Below, one piece after another: positions 55,446 to 64,000 of a DNA stretch of 64,000 nt. The DNA is taken from contig NC_061868.1 of the NCBI RefSeq assembly GCF_907164915.1, positions 47,615,689 through 47,679,688 on the forward strand. The letters are read 5' to 3'. The position numbers and the translations under genes are program-made. Position 1 is the stretch's first letter; each line of letters starts with the position of its first letter. The DNA is from Impatiens glandulifera. Lineage: Eukaryota; Streptophyta; Magnoliopsida; Ericales; Balsaminaceae. The notes under the pieces were generated by a model. It made no database searches and was not told the DNA's origin. It worked only from the letters and a program-made list of their open reading frames with translations.

Positions 55446-58376
55446 ATGCCGCCCCGAAGACAGCCGCACAACCCTACCCCTGGTGCTGATGATGGTGACC
55501 TTGCTGAGTTGCGACGTGAAAACGCTGAGTTTCGCCGTGATAACGACGATTTGAAGCGGCAGGTTGAATGGTTGACGCAGCGGATGGATGCATCTATGCA
55601 CATGCACCACCCTGAAGATGATGTTACGATGACAGATGAAAACCCCTTCGGTGGTCTTCGGAATCGATCCCCTGAACGCCCCAATCATCGCTGGGAGCAG
55701 GCTTTCAGGGTGGACATCCCTAAGTTCGATGGTAGTCTATCACCGGAAGAGTTTATTGATTGGCTTTCTCAGGTTGAAGAGATTCTGGATTTCAAGGAAG
55801 TTCCTGCAGATCGTCGTGTACCCCTTGTTACGATCCGCTTACATGGTCGTGCACAAGCATGGTGGCAGCAGTTGAAACAGACACGTGTTCGTCATGGTAA
55901 GGCAAAGCTCACGAATTGGGACAAATTCAGGAAGCATATTAGGGCTGCGTTTCTACCATATAATTACGAACGTAACCTGTACCAGCGGTTCCAGAATCTT
56001 CGTCAGGGTTCTCGTTCCGTGGATGACTATTCCACTGAGTTTTACACCTTTGTGGCTCGTGTTGACCTGTCTGAGTCCCCTCTCCAGTTGGTTTCTCGCT
56101 ATATTGGTGGCCTTCGCCTCCAGTTGCAGGATATTTTGAATATGTTTGATCCCTTGACTGTTTCTGAGGCACATCAGCGTGCTTCACAGGCTGAGAAACA
56201 GCTAGCTAGGCGCGGTTCGGGTAGCTTTGGAAAACAGGTTGTCCCCACTAGTGGCATTGGTTCTTCTTCCCAGTCGGCCCATCCCACCCCAGCCCCCCCT
56301 CGCGGCACTACAGCCCCCCCACAGGGACGTCCCGGTGGCTTGCGTTGTTTCGATTGTGGTGAAGTTGGCCATCGCCAAGCAGAGTGTCGCAACCCAAAGT
56401 CCACCAATCGTGGTCTTTTTACTGAGGTGGATGATCCTGACTCTGCTCTTCCTTCAGATTCAGCCCCAGTGTATGATGTTTATGATGATGAGGCAGCGGA
56501 GGAGTATGTTTCTGGTGATGTTGGCCCCCTTTTGGTGATTCGTCAATCATGTTTAACCCCTCGTGCTCCTGACAACGAGTGGTTACGTAATAATCTGTTC
56601 CATTCCACTTGTACCATCGGTGGCAAAGTTTGCACCTTCATCATTGATGCTGGGAGTTGTGAGAATGTGATTTCTGAGGTTGCAGTTTCGAAGCTGGGTC
56701 TGTCCACTGAACATCACCCCAAGCCTTATCGTCTGTCCTGGCTGAGTCAAGATTGTGTTGATGCCAAATCAGCCCAAGAAGGGTGCTGCCCCCACTCATC
56801 ATGCGCCCCCCCTACCACCTTGTTGTCTCGGGGTCCTTTTCAGACCGCCATGGTCGAATCGGGCATGGTGTTTGCTCCATTTTGTTCGCTGATTACCTGT
56901 GGTGCTAGTTCTGAGGTGCCTATTCCAGTGCAGCCGCTGTTACAGGAGTTTGCAGATGTCTTTCCTGAGAATCTGCCTTGTGCCTTGCCTCCTTTGCGTG
57001 ATACCCAGCATCACATTGACTTGGTTCCAGGTGCTGCCCTACCCAACCGTCCTCATTACCGCATGAGTCCCAAAGAACATGAAGAGTTGCGTAGGCAGGT
57101 GGAGGACTTGCTGGCTACGGGACACATTCGAGAAAGCCTTAGTCCTTGTGCTGTCCCGGCCCTTCTTACCCCAAAAAAGGATGGGTTCCTTTTCCGTGGT
57201 GTGCAGCTGTGCATTCCAGATTGCAGCCTGCGTTTGAGGATGATTCAGGAACCCCACAAAGAAGGCCATGTTGAGCGTGATCGTACCTTCCAGCTTCTTG
57301 CAGCTTCTTATTTCTGGCCTTCGATGCGCAAAGAGGTGGGGCGTTTTGTTGCTCGTTGTCGTGTTTGTCAGTTGGCTAAGGGCGCTTCGACTAATGCCGG
57401 GTTATACTTGCCTCTGCCTATTCCCACTCAACCATGGTCTGATGTCAGTATGGATTTTGTCCTTGGGCTGCCACGTACCCAGCGTGGTTCTGATTCGATT
57501 TTTGTGGTGGTTGACCGATTCTCGAAGATGGTTCATTTCATTCCCTGCAAGAAAACCTCTGATGCTGTGGCTGTTGCACAACTTTATTTCAGGGATGTGT
57601 ATCGCCTTCATGGACTTCCTGCCTCCATAGTTTCTGATCGGGACACTCGCTTTGTGAGTCACTTTTGGAGGAGTCTTTGGCGTTTGGTTAATACTCAGCT
57701 GAATTTTAGCAGTGCCTATCACCCGCAAACTGATGGCCAAACTGAAGTTGTTAATAGGTCTTTGGGGAACCTTCTGCGCAGTTTAATTGGGGATCATCCT
57801 AAGGCTTGGGATCTGAAGCTGCCTCAGGCCGAGTTTGCTCACAATCATGCTGTTAATCGCTCCACTGGTTTCAGTCCTTTCCATGTGATTTACGGGCTGT
57901 CTCCGCGTGCTCCTCTTGATTTGTTAGCGCTGCCCAGCAAGGTGCGTCCTCATTCCACTGCTGCGGATTTTGTTGGTCAGTTGGCTCAGGTTCATCAGAC
58001 CACTCATGACCGCTTGGTTGCTGCTACTGCCAAGTACAAGGAGAAGGCTGATTCGAGAAGGCGTGCTGTTGATTTTGAAGTTGGTGACTTTGTGTGGGCT
58101 ATTCTGACTAAGGATCGTTTTCCAGCTCATGAATATAGCAAGCTTGCTGCTAAGAAGATTGGTCCTGTTGAGATTGTGAAGAAGATCAACCCCAATGCTT
58201 ATCGTTTACGCCTTCCCAGCCATGTGCGTACCTCTGATGTGTTCAATGTGAAGCATCTTGTTCCTTTTGTGGGTGAGTCTTCTTCTGATGAGGATGATGC
58301 GGTTCCAGATTCGAGGACGAATCTTTTCTACCCTGGGGGGAATGATGCGGTGCGAGTCGAAGAGATTGGAAGATAA
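55446..58376 (+). CDS. Gypsy Gag-protease-integrase fusion lacking RT core and RNase H
   Basis: 976 residues, uninterrupted. Gag with a retrotransposon capsid region (FRVDIPKFDGSLSPEEFIDW near residue 90; YERNLYQRFQNLRQGSRSVD near 175), zinc knuckle CFDCGEVGHRQAEC (about 301-314), protease start FIIDAGSCENVIS (about 398-410; DAG in place of the usual DSG/DTG) truncated after LSWL, then the N-terminal edge of reverse transcriptase (FADVFPENLPCALPPLRDTQ to LLTPKKDG, about 502-580). There the frame jumps to FLFRGVQLCIPDCS, the start of integrase, with HHCC (about 602-650), catalytic D (SMDFV, about 669), D (VSDRDTRF, about 730) and E (DGQTEVVNRS, about 766), and a GPF/Y-like C-terminus (KIGPVEIVKKINPNAYRLRL). 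No YVDD-type motif and no RNase H. Expression and mobility would need enzymes from a full element. Confidence 0.9.
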   Translation: MPPRRQPHNPTPGADDGDLAELRRENAEFRRDNDDLKRQVEWLTQRMDASMHMHHPEDDVTMTDENPFGGLRNRSPERPNHRWEQAFRVDIPKFDGSLSPEEFIDWLSQVEEILDFKEVPADRRVPLVTIRLHGRAQAWWQQLKQTRVRHGKAKLTNWDKFRKHIRAAFLPYNYERNLYQRFQNLRQGSRSVDDYSTEFYTFVARVDLSESPLQLVSRYIGGLRLQLQDILNMFDPLTVSEAHQRASQAEKQLARRGSGSFGKQVVPTSGIGSSSQSAHPTPAPPRGTTAPPQGRPGGLRCFDCGEVGHRQAECRNPKSTNRGLFTEVDDPDSALPSDSAPVYDVYDDEAAEEYVSGDVGPLLVIRQSCLTPRAPDNEWLRNNLFHSTCTIGGKVCTFIIDAGSCENVISEVAVSKLGLSTEHHPKPYRLSWLSQDCVDAKSAQEGCCPHSSCAPPTTLLSRGPFQTAMVESGMVFAPFCSLITCGASSEVPIPVQPLLQEFADVFPENLPCALPPLRDTQHHIDLVPGAALPNRPHYRMSPKEHEELRRQVEDLLATGHIRESLSPCAVPALLTPKKDGFLFRGVQLCIPDCSLRLRMIQEPHKEGHVERDRTFQLLAASYFWPSMRKEVGRFVARCRVCQLAKGASTNAGLYLPLPIPTQPWSDVSMDFVLGLPRTQRGSDSIFVVVDRFSKMVHFIPCKKTSDAVAVAQLYFRDVYRLHGLPASIVSDRDTRFVSHFWRSLWRLVNTQLNFSSAYHPQTDGQTEVVNRSLGNLLRSLIGDHPKAWDLKLPQAEFAHNHAVNRSTGFSPFHVIYGLSPRAPLDLLALPSKVRPHSTAADFVGQLAQVHQTTHDRLVAATAKYKEKADSRRRAVDFEVGDFVWAILTKDRFPAHEYSKLAAKKIGPVEIVKKINPNAYRLRLPSHVRTSDVFNVKHLVPFVGESSSDEDDAVPDSRTNLFYPGGNDAVRVEEIGR

Positions 58377-58710
58377 TCTAATTAAGGAAGGGATTGGAAG
58401 ATATATTCTAATCAAGGAAAGGATTATAATATATATTCTAATTAAGGAAGAGATTACAAGGGATATTCTAAATTAGGTAGGGATATTCTTGTTATGGAAG
58501 GAATATCCTAAATTAGTGTAATTAAATTGTAATTAGACGTAATTCCTAATTTAATACGTGTAAGTCCTATAAATACCCTAAAGGTATTCCATTGAAAGAA
58601 GAAGATTATTAATCAGAAAACGAGGTTTCCTCAATATCTATCGACTTTCGGTATTCGTAAGAATCAACGAATCTTGATAAAGATTCATCCTAGCCACGCA
58701 CGCTGCATCA
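58343..58710 (+). repeat. Gypsy 3' LTR (368 bp)
   Basis: Same length and, by eye, same sequence as 55047-55414. Confidence 0.93.
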
Positions 58711-58940
58711 GATTTGGTATATCAAACAGATACAAAGAGAATAGTCCAGCAGCTCTTATAACAGAAGGGATGTTGAATTCTGCATCTGCAGGAATCCTTA
58801 TTTACATGTCATTGGTTGATCTTATTGCTGCAGATTTCATGAGTCAGAGAATGAGGAGTAATTTTAAGCTTCAATTTACTTCTAATGTCTCTCTTGTTCT
58901 TGGGTTAAGCTGTATGTCTATCTTGGCTGTCTGGGCTTGA

Positions 58941-59222
58941 ATATACCCATTTTTTTATTGTTAAATCACTCTTTTTTGTATGATTATTTGTTTTATAATA
59001 TGTTTATAAAAAGATTAGATTTTGGATTATATCTTTAATTTTTGTTTGAAGAATAACTAGTAACTTAACTTGGTCAGCTTTCTCCAGTCATGTGAAATGA
59101 ACCGTCGCAACTTATTGATCAAATTTCTCACCGGTAGTAGAATCTTATTATTCAATCATCTCTTTGAAATAGACAGTTTATTTATTTATTTTATTTTAAA
59201 GTAAAACAAATTTCATTCATTT
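58941..59222 (+). other. 3' UTR and flank of ZIP copy 2
   Basis: Same as 38468-38750 as far as I can read. Confidence 0.7.
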
Positions 59223-59480
59223 TTGTTAAAGGGACCGTCTATATAATTTGAGATATATAATAGAGGAGGATGTTATCCAATTTGAGATCATTTCTCTACC
59301 TGAATAATTCATCCATCATGAAAAAACCCAGAAAGAGAATTATTATGTTTCATACCCAGAAGGACAGAAAACAAATTAAGAAGATTCTGAGTGATCCACC
59401 TTAGCCTTAGTCTTGTTGACCTCACAGGAAAGATTGAGGTTTGGGCTACTCAATTTTGTATTTCATTTACAAGTTAAAGT
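59223..59480. repeat. Inverted copy of 39062-39320
   Basis: Reads as the reverse complement of 39062-39320, with a few substitutions and small indels (gatatataatagagga..gttatccaatttgag; aaaaaacccagaaagagaat; gattctgagtgatccacctta). Confidence 0.75.
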
Positions 59481-59820
59481 GGTGTTAATAATTTCATTTT
59501 TCCTTTTTTTTAGCAATGTTTTGTGAGTTGTAAATGTGAAAAAGAGTGTTATGTATTTTTATTTTATTTTTATGTTAATTATAATGAGTATTTGTTTTTT
59601 TTTTGCTAAAATTTTAAGGAATATTTAAGTTGATGATCAAAAAATAACAATCCTCTTAGTTTTTTTTTATTGGATCTACATTTAGAAAATGGGCAAAATT
59701 CATGAAAACCTATAAGCTATGGCATAGATTTCCTGAATTAAAAAATAAAATGAAGAAAAGGCATTCACCCATATTTATATATTTTAATTCTCCCCTATTA
59801 TCATATTTTTATTAATTTAA
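59480..59820. other. AT-rich intergenic, no gene seen
   Basis: The last part (about 59757-59800, ggcattcacccatatttata, then ttttaattctc) is repeated at about 61507-61540. Confidence 0.5.
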
Positions 59821-60268
59821 CTAGCCTTTAGCCCGTGCATTTGCACGAGTAATAATATAAAAAACCGTGAAAAAAAATTACGGATAACATTTTTATTTTA
59901 TTTTTAATCGTTTTAAGTTCATGAATGGGTCAACCCACAATCCGACCCAAGTATCTATTTACTCAACATCATTATATATTAGTTAGTTAAAAAGTTGAAC
60001 TTATATTAATATTAAAACGTCCCGCGTTTATCAAATTTGGTGTTGAATATAAAATATAAAGTCTTAGTAGCCTAGTTGGTTAAAGAGTTGTATTTGTTTT
60101 GTTACGTTGCAAGTTCGAAACTTACCTTTAGCATTTTTAATTTTATTTTTAACCGTTTTAAATTTAAAGGCGGGTCAATCCACAATTCGACCAAAGTATC
60201 CAAATTAACCACAGCTCTCGACCGGCAATCCGGACACTTTAAAAATTAAGCATCATTATATATATAGA
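59821..60268 (-). mobile_element. Helitron, complete non-autonomous copy, 448 bp
   Basis: On the minus strand the element begins TCTATATATATAATGATGC after an A and ends with an imperfect hairpin (ctcgtgcaaatgcacggg) followed after 7 nt by CTAG, next to a T. Insertion between A and T without target duplication, a 5' TC, and a 3' hairpin before CTRR are the Helitron hallmarks. It encodes no protein. Its plus strand contains tagttggttaaag (60073-60085) and aagttcgaaac (60111-60121), resembling A and B boxes of tRNA-type promoters. Related fragments lie at 16140-16760, 22795-23165, 27105-27656, 51000-51600 and 60470-60745. Confidence 0.82.
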
Positions 60269-60469
60269 TAAGAAGATTATTGTATAATACACATGGATAA
60301 TAATTTGAATAAAATAACTTTAATAAATAATAATAATATGTATTCCATATTTAAAATTTTAATAAATCACAAATAATATATTATAATAAAAAAATAATTT
60401 TAATATTTGATTAATATTTTTTAATATTTAACATCGTGACCTCACACTTTGGTCAATCAAATAATTGAT

Positions 60470-60745
60470 TCATATTTTTGTAACCACTTTCAATTGATAC
60501 TAGTCTATTATCCGTCGACAAACCACATCACAATCACACTTGGTTAAAGGTTGTACTTGTTTTGTTAGGCTGCAAATTCGAAACATACATATAACATTTT
60601 TTAATTTTATTTTAACCGTTTTAAGGTTTATGTGCGGGTTAACTCACAATTCGACCAAAGTGTCCATTTACTCTCACATTTATATTCAAATTAACCACAA
60701 CTCTCGACCCGGCAATCCGGATATTTTAAAAATTAAACATCATTA
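60470..60745. repeat. Helitron-family fragment
   Basis: Contains cttggttaaaggttgtactt, aaattcgaaacat, gtttatgtgcgggttaactc and ctctcgacccggcaatccgg up to an (AT)n run. The terminal hairpin/CTAG is not found. Confidence 0.65.
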
Positions 60746-61190
60746 TATTATATATATATATATATATTTAATAAAAAATAATAATATGTATTCAATGTTC
60801 AAAATTCTTAATAAATCACGAATAATATATTACAATAAAAAAAATATAATTTTTTTTTCAAATGAATCTCTTATCTCGTGACCTTACACTTTCACTTTGA
60901 TCTATCAAATATTTAATTCATATTTTTTAATATTTAACATCGTGACCTCACACTATTAAATAGATTATGTGCTTGATTAAGTGTGTTTGCGGGCTATGTA
61001 CTTGACCCTTTGTGTCCACATTTTTTATATTTTATTTATATATTTTACCAAAACAAACATTTACATCTCCTCAAAATCATCACTAGTCACTTTCAAGATT
61101 ATTTCAATAATCCCAAATGAGCCTAAGTTGAAGAGATCTAATAAATATTTTAAACATAATTTATATTTATTAACACGTCTTGGTATGTTT
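60746..61190. other. AT-rich intergenic, no gene seen
   Basis: A sentence-like duplication ttaatatttaacatcgtgac(ctcacac) occurs at about 60421-60447 and 60928-60955. No gene. Confidence 0.5.
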
Positions 61191-61480
61191 TTGACAAGTT
61201 TAACACATTTTTAACATTTTTACACGTTTTTGCACATTTAACATATTTTTGACATGTTTAATATGTTTTTTTGCACGTTTAACATATTTTGACAAGTTTT
61301 AACACGTTTTGGCACGTTTAACACATTTTTGGTATGTTTAACATGTTTTTCACGTTTTTGGCATGTTTAACACGTTTTCACGTTTTTGGCACGTTTAACA
61401 TAGTGTTCACGTTTTTGGCATGTTAAACATGTAAAAAACATTTAAAAAATGTGAGAAACGTGTTAAACTTGTCAAAACGT
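61190..61480. repeat. Minisatellite, TTTAACACGTTTTTGACATG type, with inverted end
   Basis: Imperfect 18-22 bp units of cgtttaacacatttttggta type run to about 61430, then the unit appears in reverse complement (gtgagaaacgtgttaaactt, then gtcaaaacg, about 61448-61478). The same satellite recurs at 63430-64000. Confidence 0.8.
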
Positions 61481-62260
61481 AAAAAAAAAAAAAAGAAAAA
61501 AAAAAGAGGCATTCACCCATATTTATATATTTTAATTCTCACATATAATAATAGTTTTTTTAATTTTAAATTACTTACAAAATTATTTGTAAGATTATGC
61601 ATTTACCTTTAAGCATAGTCTAACATTTGAATATTTTGTAATTTTGGTTTTCAAAATATAGGTGACTCTAAAATTAACTTTTATTTTTTACTATTAAATT
61701 ATTTCCTTTCATTATACTATTTATTAAGGCACTATCTCCATTGATCCTCCAATTCTTAATAGACGCTGGCCTCGGCACCGGTTCGGGCTAAATCAAAGTA
61801 GCAGCAATCAAGATACATTATTATTTTTTTTTTTAAGAAAATCATTTTGTGATCCTTGAATATTATTTTTGGGTTAATTTTTGCTCTCTCTAGTTGATCA
61901 AATTCGTAAAAATGTTAATTTCTTTTCATTTTAATGTATAAATATTGTATTCCAAGAATATATAATAATTTTGAAATATAAAAGGGCCAGACTGGTCAGT
62001 ATTCACCAATTAGTTTGTGGAAAAAGCCCAAATAGATTAAGTAGAATAGTCTGAGCCCGTTTATATTGGGCTTATTCATATCTAGATTGATTCGAATCAG
62101 CCCAAGGAAATAGCGAGTCAGATCCAATATAGCATAACATGTTCATTTGAGTAAACGAGTAGACATGGTTCGCCCCTAATTTTGGGATGCCCTAAAAACT
62201 AAATCTATTATATATTATTTTTTTCTAAACAAGTCTCCCACATCATCGATCATATATATA
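61480..62260. other. Intergenic, no gene seen
   Basis: The part at 61985-62180 is of mixed composition (gggccagactggtcagtatt; agcccaaggaaatagcgagt) but has no open frame or RNA signature that I recognise. Confidence 0.5.
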
Positions 62261-62485
62261 TAGATTTTAAGAAATTATCAAATAAATTCATTTGATTGTA
62301 AACACTAATTTTATATTCAATTTATAACTTTATAGTAATTTTTTTAAAAAAAATTAATGTATATTGAAAATGATAAAAAAAAAAAAAAAAAAACGTTATT
62401 TAATAGGTTATCAAACTTGTAAATTCTCGAGAATAACGAATAACTCTCCGACGAACTATACCGACTTTCCGAAATGAATCTCATA

Positions 62486-62531
<46 letters not shown>

Positions 62532-62940
62532 TGATGAATGATACACATCGAACGACTACAATCAATAAAAGTTCGACGATTTCACTACAACCAAATAGTT
62601 CACAAAAATTTTTTTTTTGAAGGATAACACAATTATATGTAAATCTAAACTATTAGCTACATCAATCCAATTTTTCCAACAATTATCCAAAACTCGGGGT
62701 CAATGAAATCCTAATGATATACTACCAAAGATATTAGTGGTATATATTAATTAAAAAAAAAATTGTTTCTATTATATCAAATTAATATATTGTATAACTT
62801 TATATTCAATGTATGATTCAATTAATAGTTATAAATACATTGTTTCTTATTTTTTTAGTTTGTTTAAAGAATTATATTTGTTTCAATTTAAGAAGACAAT
62901 CATAGGCTTGTTTGTTTGTGGTAGGGGTTATTAGGGTTCC
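62260..62940 (-). pseudogene. Distal block P plus LINE tail (block L), copy
   Basis: Follows 12955-13680: agattttaagaaattatcaa, then the reverse-strand LINE tail (tctcgagaataacgaataac ... acatcgaacgactacaatca), then agaattatatttgtttcaat. The LINE-internal ATA run has grown to about 14 units here (62486-62528). Its opposite-strand leucine-rich open frame is a repeat artefact. Confidence 0.65.
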
Positions 62941-63009
62941 TTCTAAAATATTATTTCAAAATTCAATATTTTTTTATCAACTATTTCAAACATCTAATCA
63001 CACTTTTAT

Positions 63010-63240
63010 ATATTTAAATACCAAAATTATCTTTTATTTAATTATATAAATTTAATTTATCTAAAAAAAATAAATATTTTTTACTTTGAACCCTTAAAAA
63101 CTATATATTTTTTTTAAATCTAATCAAAAATCATTTTTTTAAAAAACTCAACAAAAAAAAAAAATTAAAAAAAATACTAAATTAAACTAGCTCCTAATAC
63201 TAAATTTTTAGCTCCTTAAAAAAATAATTTAAAAAAAAGG
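63010..63240. repeat. Copy of the 22045-22210 repeat
   Basis: Same order of motifs as at 22045-22210 (taaataccaaaattatcttt, aactagctcct). Confidence 0.6.
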
Positions 63241-63249
63241 AACATAATT

Positions 63250-63372
63250 TAGGTTTACCCAATCCTAACCCAAACCCAAAATATTAATTTGGGTTGGGTT
63301 GGGTGAGTATGGGTTGAGTTGAGTATGTGTTGAGTTAAATTTGGGTTGGGTTAGGGTTACCCAAATTATATA
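63250..63372. repeat. GGGTT-rich inverted repeat
   Basis: acccaatcctaacccaaacc on the left and tttgggttgggttgggtgag, then gggttgggttagggttaccc, on the right form an imperfect hairpin. It resembles degenerate GGGTT repeats seen at plant MITE ends; units are irregular, so it is not a telomere tract (TTTAGGG). Confidence 0.55.
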
Positions 63373-63429
63373 AATTTAATTTAATTCTCTATTATTAATT
63401 CAATATAAATTAATCATCTTTCAACCTAA

Positions 63430-64000
63430 AGTCAAACACGTTTTTGACATTTTTAACACGTTTTTCACACGTTTAACATGTTTTTGGCACGTTTAACACG
63501 TTTTTAACATGTTTAACACGTTTTCACACTTATAACACGTTTTTCACACGTTTAACAAGTTTTCACGTTTTTGGCACGTTTAACACGTTTTTGGCACATT
63601 TAACACGTTTTTGACATGTTTAACACGTTTAACAAGTTTTCACATTAATAACACGTTTTTGGCACGTTTAACACGTTTTTGACACATTTAACACGTTTTG
63701 ACATGTTTAACACGTTTTTACACTAATAACACGTTTTTCACACGTTTAACACGTTTTTGACATGTTTAACATGTTTAACACGTTTTCACACTAATAACAC
63801 GTTTTTTACACGTTTAACACGTTTTTTTATAGGTTTAATACGTTTAACATATTTTTGACAAGTTTAACACGTTTTTCACGTTTTTGGCACATTTAACACG
63901 TTTTTCACATTTATAACACGTTTAACACGTTTTTGACAAGTTTAAAACGGTTTTCACGTTTTTGGCACGTTTATGACATTTTAACATGTTTAATACGTTT
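63430..64000. repeat. Minisatellite, TTTAACACGTTTTTGACATG type, runs off the window
   Basis: About 25-30 imperfect units of 18-22 bp, alternating variants with ggcacg, gacatg, cacacg and actaataac(acg). It is open at the right edge. Confidence 0.85.

Larger units (their letters stand above)
55047..58710 (+). mobile_element. Ty3/gypsy LTR retrotransposon, non-autonomous, 3.66 kb
   Basis: Flanked by perfect 5 bp target duplication gattt (55042-55046 and 58711-58715); copy 1 shows the empty site ggtgggatttggtat. LTRs are 368 bp each and identical as far as I can read. Primer binding site tggtatcaga (55417-55426, initiator Met tRNA type) follows after two bases; purine tract ggggggaa (58335-58342) abuts the 3' LTR. 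The internal region is only 2.93 kb because the reverse transcriptase core and RNase H are missing. Confidence 0.93.
54129..58940 (+). pseudogene. ZIP zinc/iron transporter, copy 2, broken by a gypsy insertion
   Basis: Exon 1 54129-54743, intron 54744-54815 (72 bp, gt...ag), exon 2 split as 54816-55046 and 58716-58940. Exon 1 translates to the same sequence as copy 1. The insertion falls after ...TPIGIVVGF, and the LTR's first three bases form a stop (55047-55049), so the readable product is 282 of 356 residues. It still contains the signal peptide, histidine-rich loop and the metal-path motifs [12 protein letters not shown] and HQFFEG, but loses the last spans ([20 protein letters not shown] ... 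SILAVWA). Function is doubtful, though exon 1 and the promoter with its ZDRE are untouched, so transcription may persist. As in copy 1, the GTG at 54111 is not a start. Confidence 0.9.

Noticed and set aside
61190..61480. CRISPR-like spacing of repeats
   Set aside because: Units are contiguous and imperfect without spacers, and the DNA is a plant nuclear genome.
63250..63372. Telomere-like GGGTT sequence
   Set aside because: Units are irregular and not TTTAGGG; better explained as a degenerate inverted repeat.

Overview
This window is nuclear DNA of a flowering plant, most likely a eudicot. The evidence is plant-specific gene content (a long P-class pentatricopeptide repeat gene, a trihelix-type DNA-binding protein, a plant ZIP metal transporter, a 60S ribosomal L14 fragment), plant-style introns, and dense plant transposons (Ty1/copia, Ty3/gypsy, MULE, hAT, Helitron, LINE). 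I cannot name the species. Intergenic DNA is extremely AT-rich, with many (AT)n, (ATTAT)n and TTA-based arrays.

Layout. 1-6.7 kb: intergenic DNA with decayed LINE tails and a hAT-like MITE. 6.77-7.89 kb: an intact trihelix-like gene (+). 10.14-12.69 kb: an intact PPR gene (-), with a probable spliced 3' UTR reaching toward the trihelix gene. These two are the only genes that look undamaged. 13.7-15.1 kb: a MULE end joined to 3' exons of a ribosomal L14 gene, probably a decayed Pack-MULE. 15-22 kb: dispersed repeats, then a 3.5 kb array of TTATTATTATTTTCAGAA-like units with a 720 bp foldback element inside it. 22-31 kb: AT-rich DNA with Helitron-family fragments and a small deleted hAT element sitting in a GC-richer minisatellite.

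32.6-38.5 kb and 54.1-58.9 kb: two near-identical copies of one ZIP zinc/iron transporter gene. Both carry the same perfect 10 bp zinc-deficiency response element upstream of the start. Both are broken by different, very young LTR retrotransposons: a coding-intact Ty1/copia element (antisense, exon 1) in the first, and a short Ty3/gypsy element (sense, exon 2) in the second. The gypsy element keeps one long open frame but has lost the reverse transcriptase core and RNase H. A third, truncated copy at 45-47 kb has only the far-upstream ZIP flank and no gene.

Between and after these: a second TTA array (40.9-43.8 kb), two copies of a TIR element full of hairpins (44.6 and 52.2 kb), a 2570 bp non-autonomous MULE with long TIRs, an 8 bp target duplication and recognisable empty sites elsewhere in the window (47.9-50.5 kb), an inverted segment after the second ZIP copy, a complete 448 bp Helitron (59.8-60.3 kb), and a minisatellite based on TTTAACACGTTTTTGACATG that runs off the right end.

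From about 12.8 kb rightward the DNA is a patchwork of the same few blocks (PPR-promoter block, LINE-tail block, ZIP-upstream block, TTA-array flank) repeated two to four times. Serial local duplication followed by independent transposon insertions explains most of it. I did not find a clearly new gene system; the strongest signals are the parallel destruction of both ZIP copies, the RT-less but open gypsy frame, and the repeat structures.
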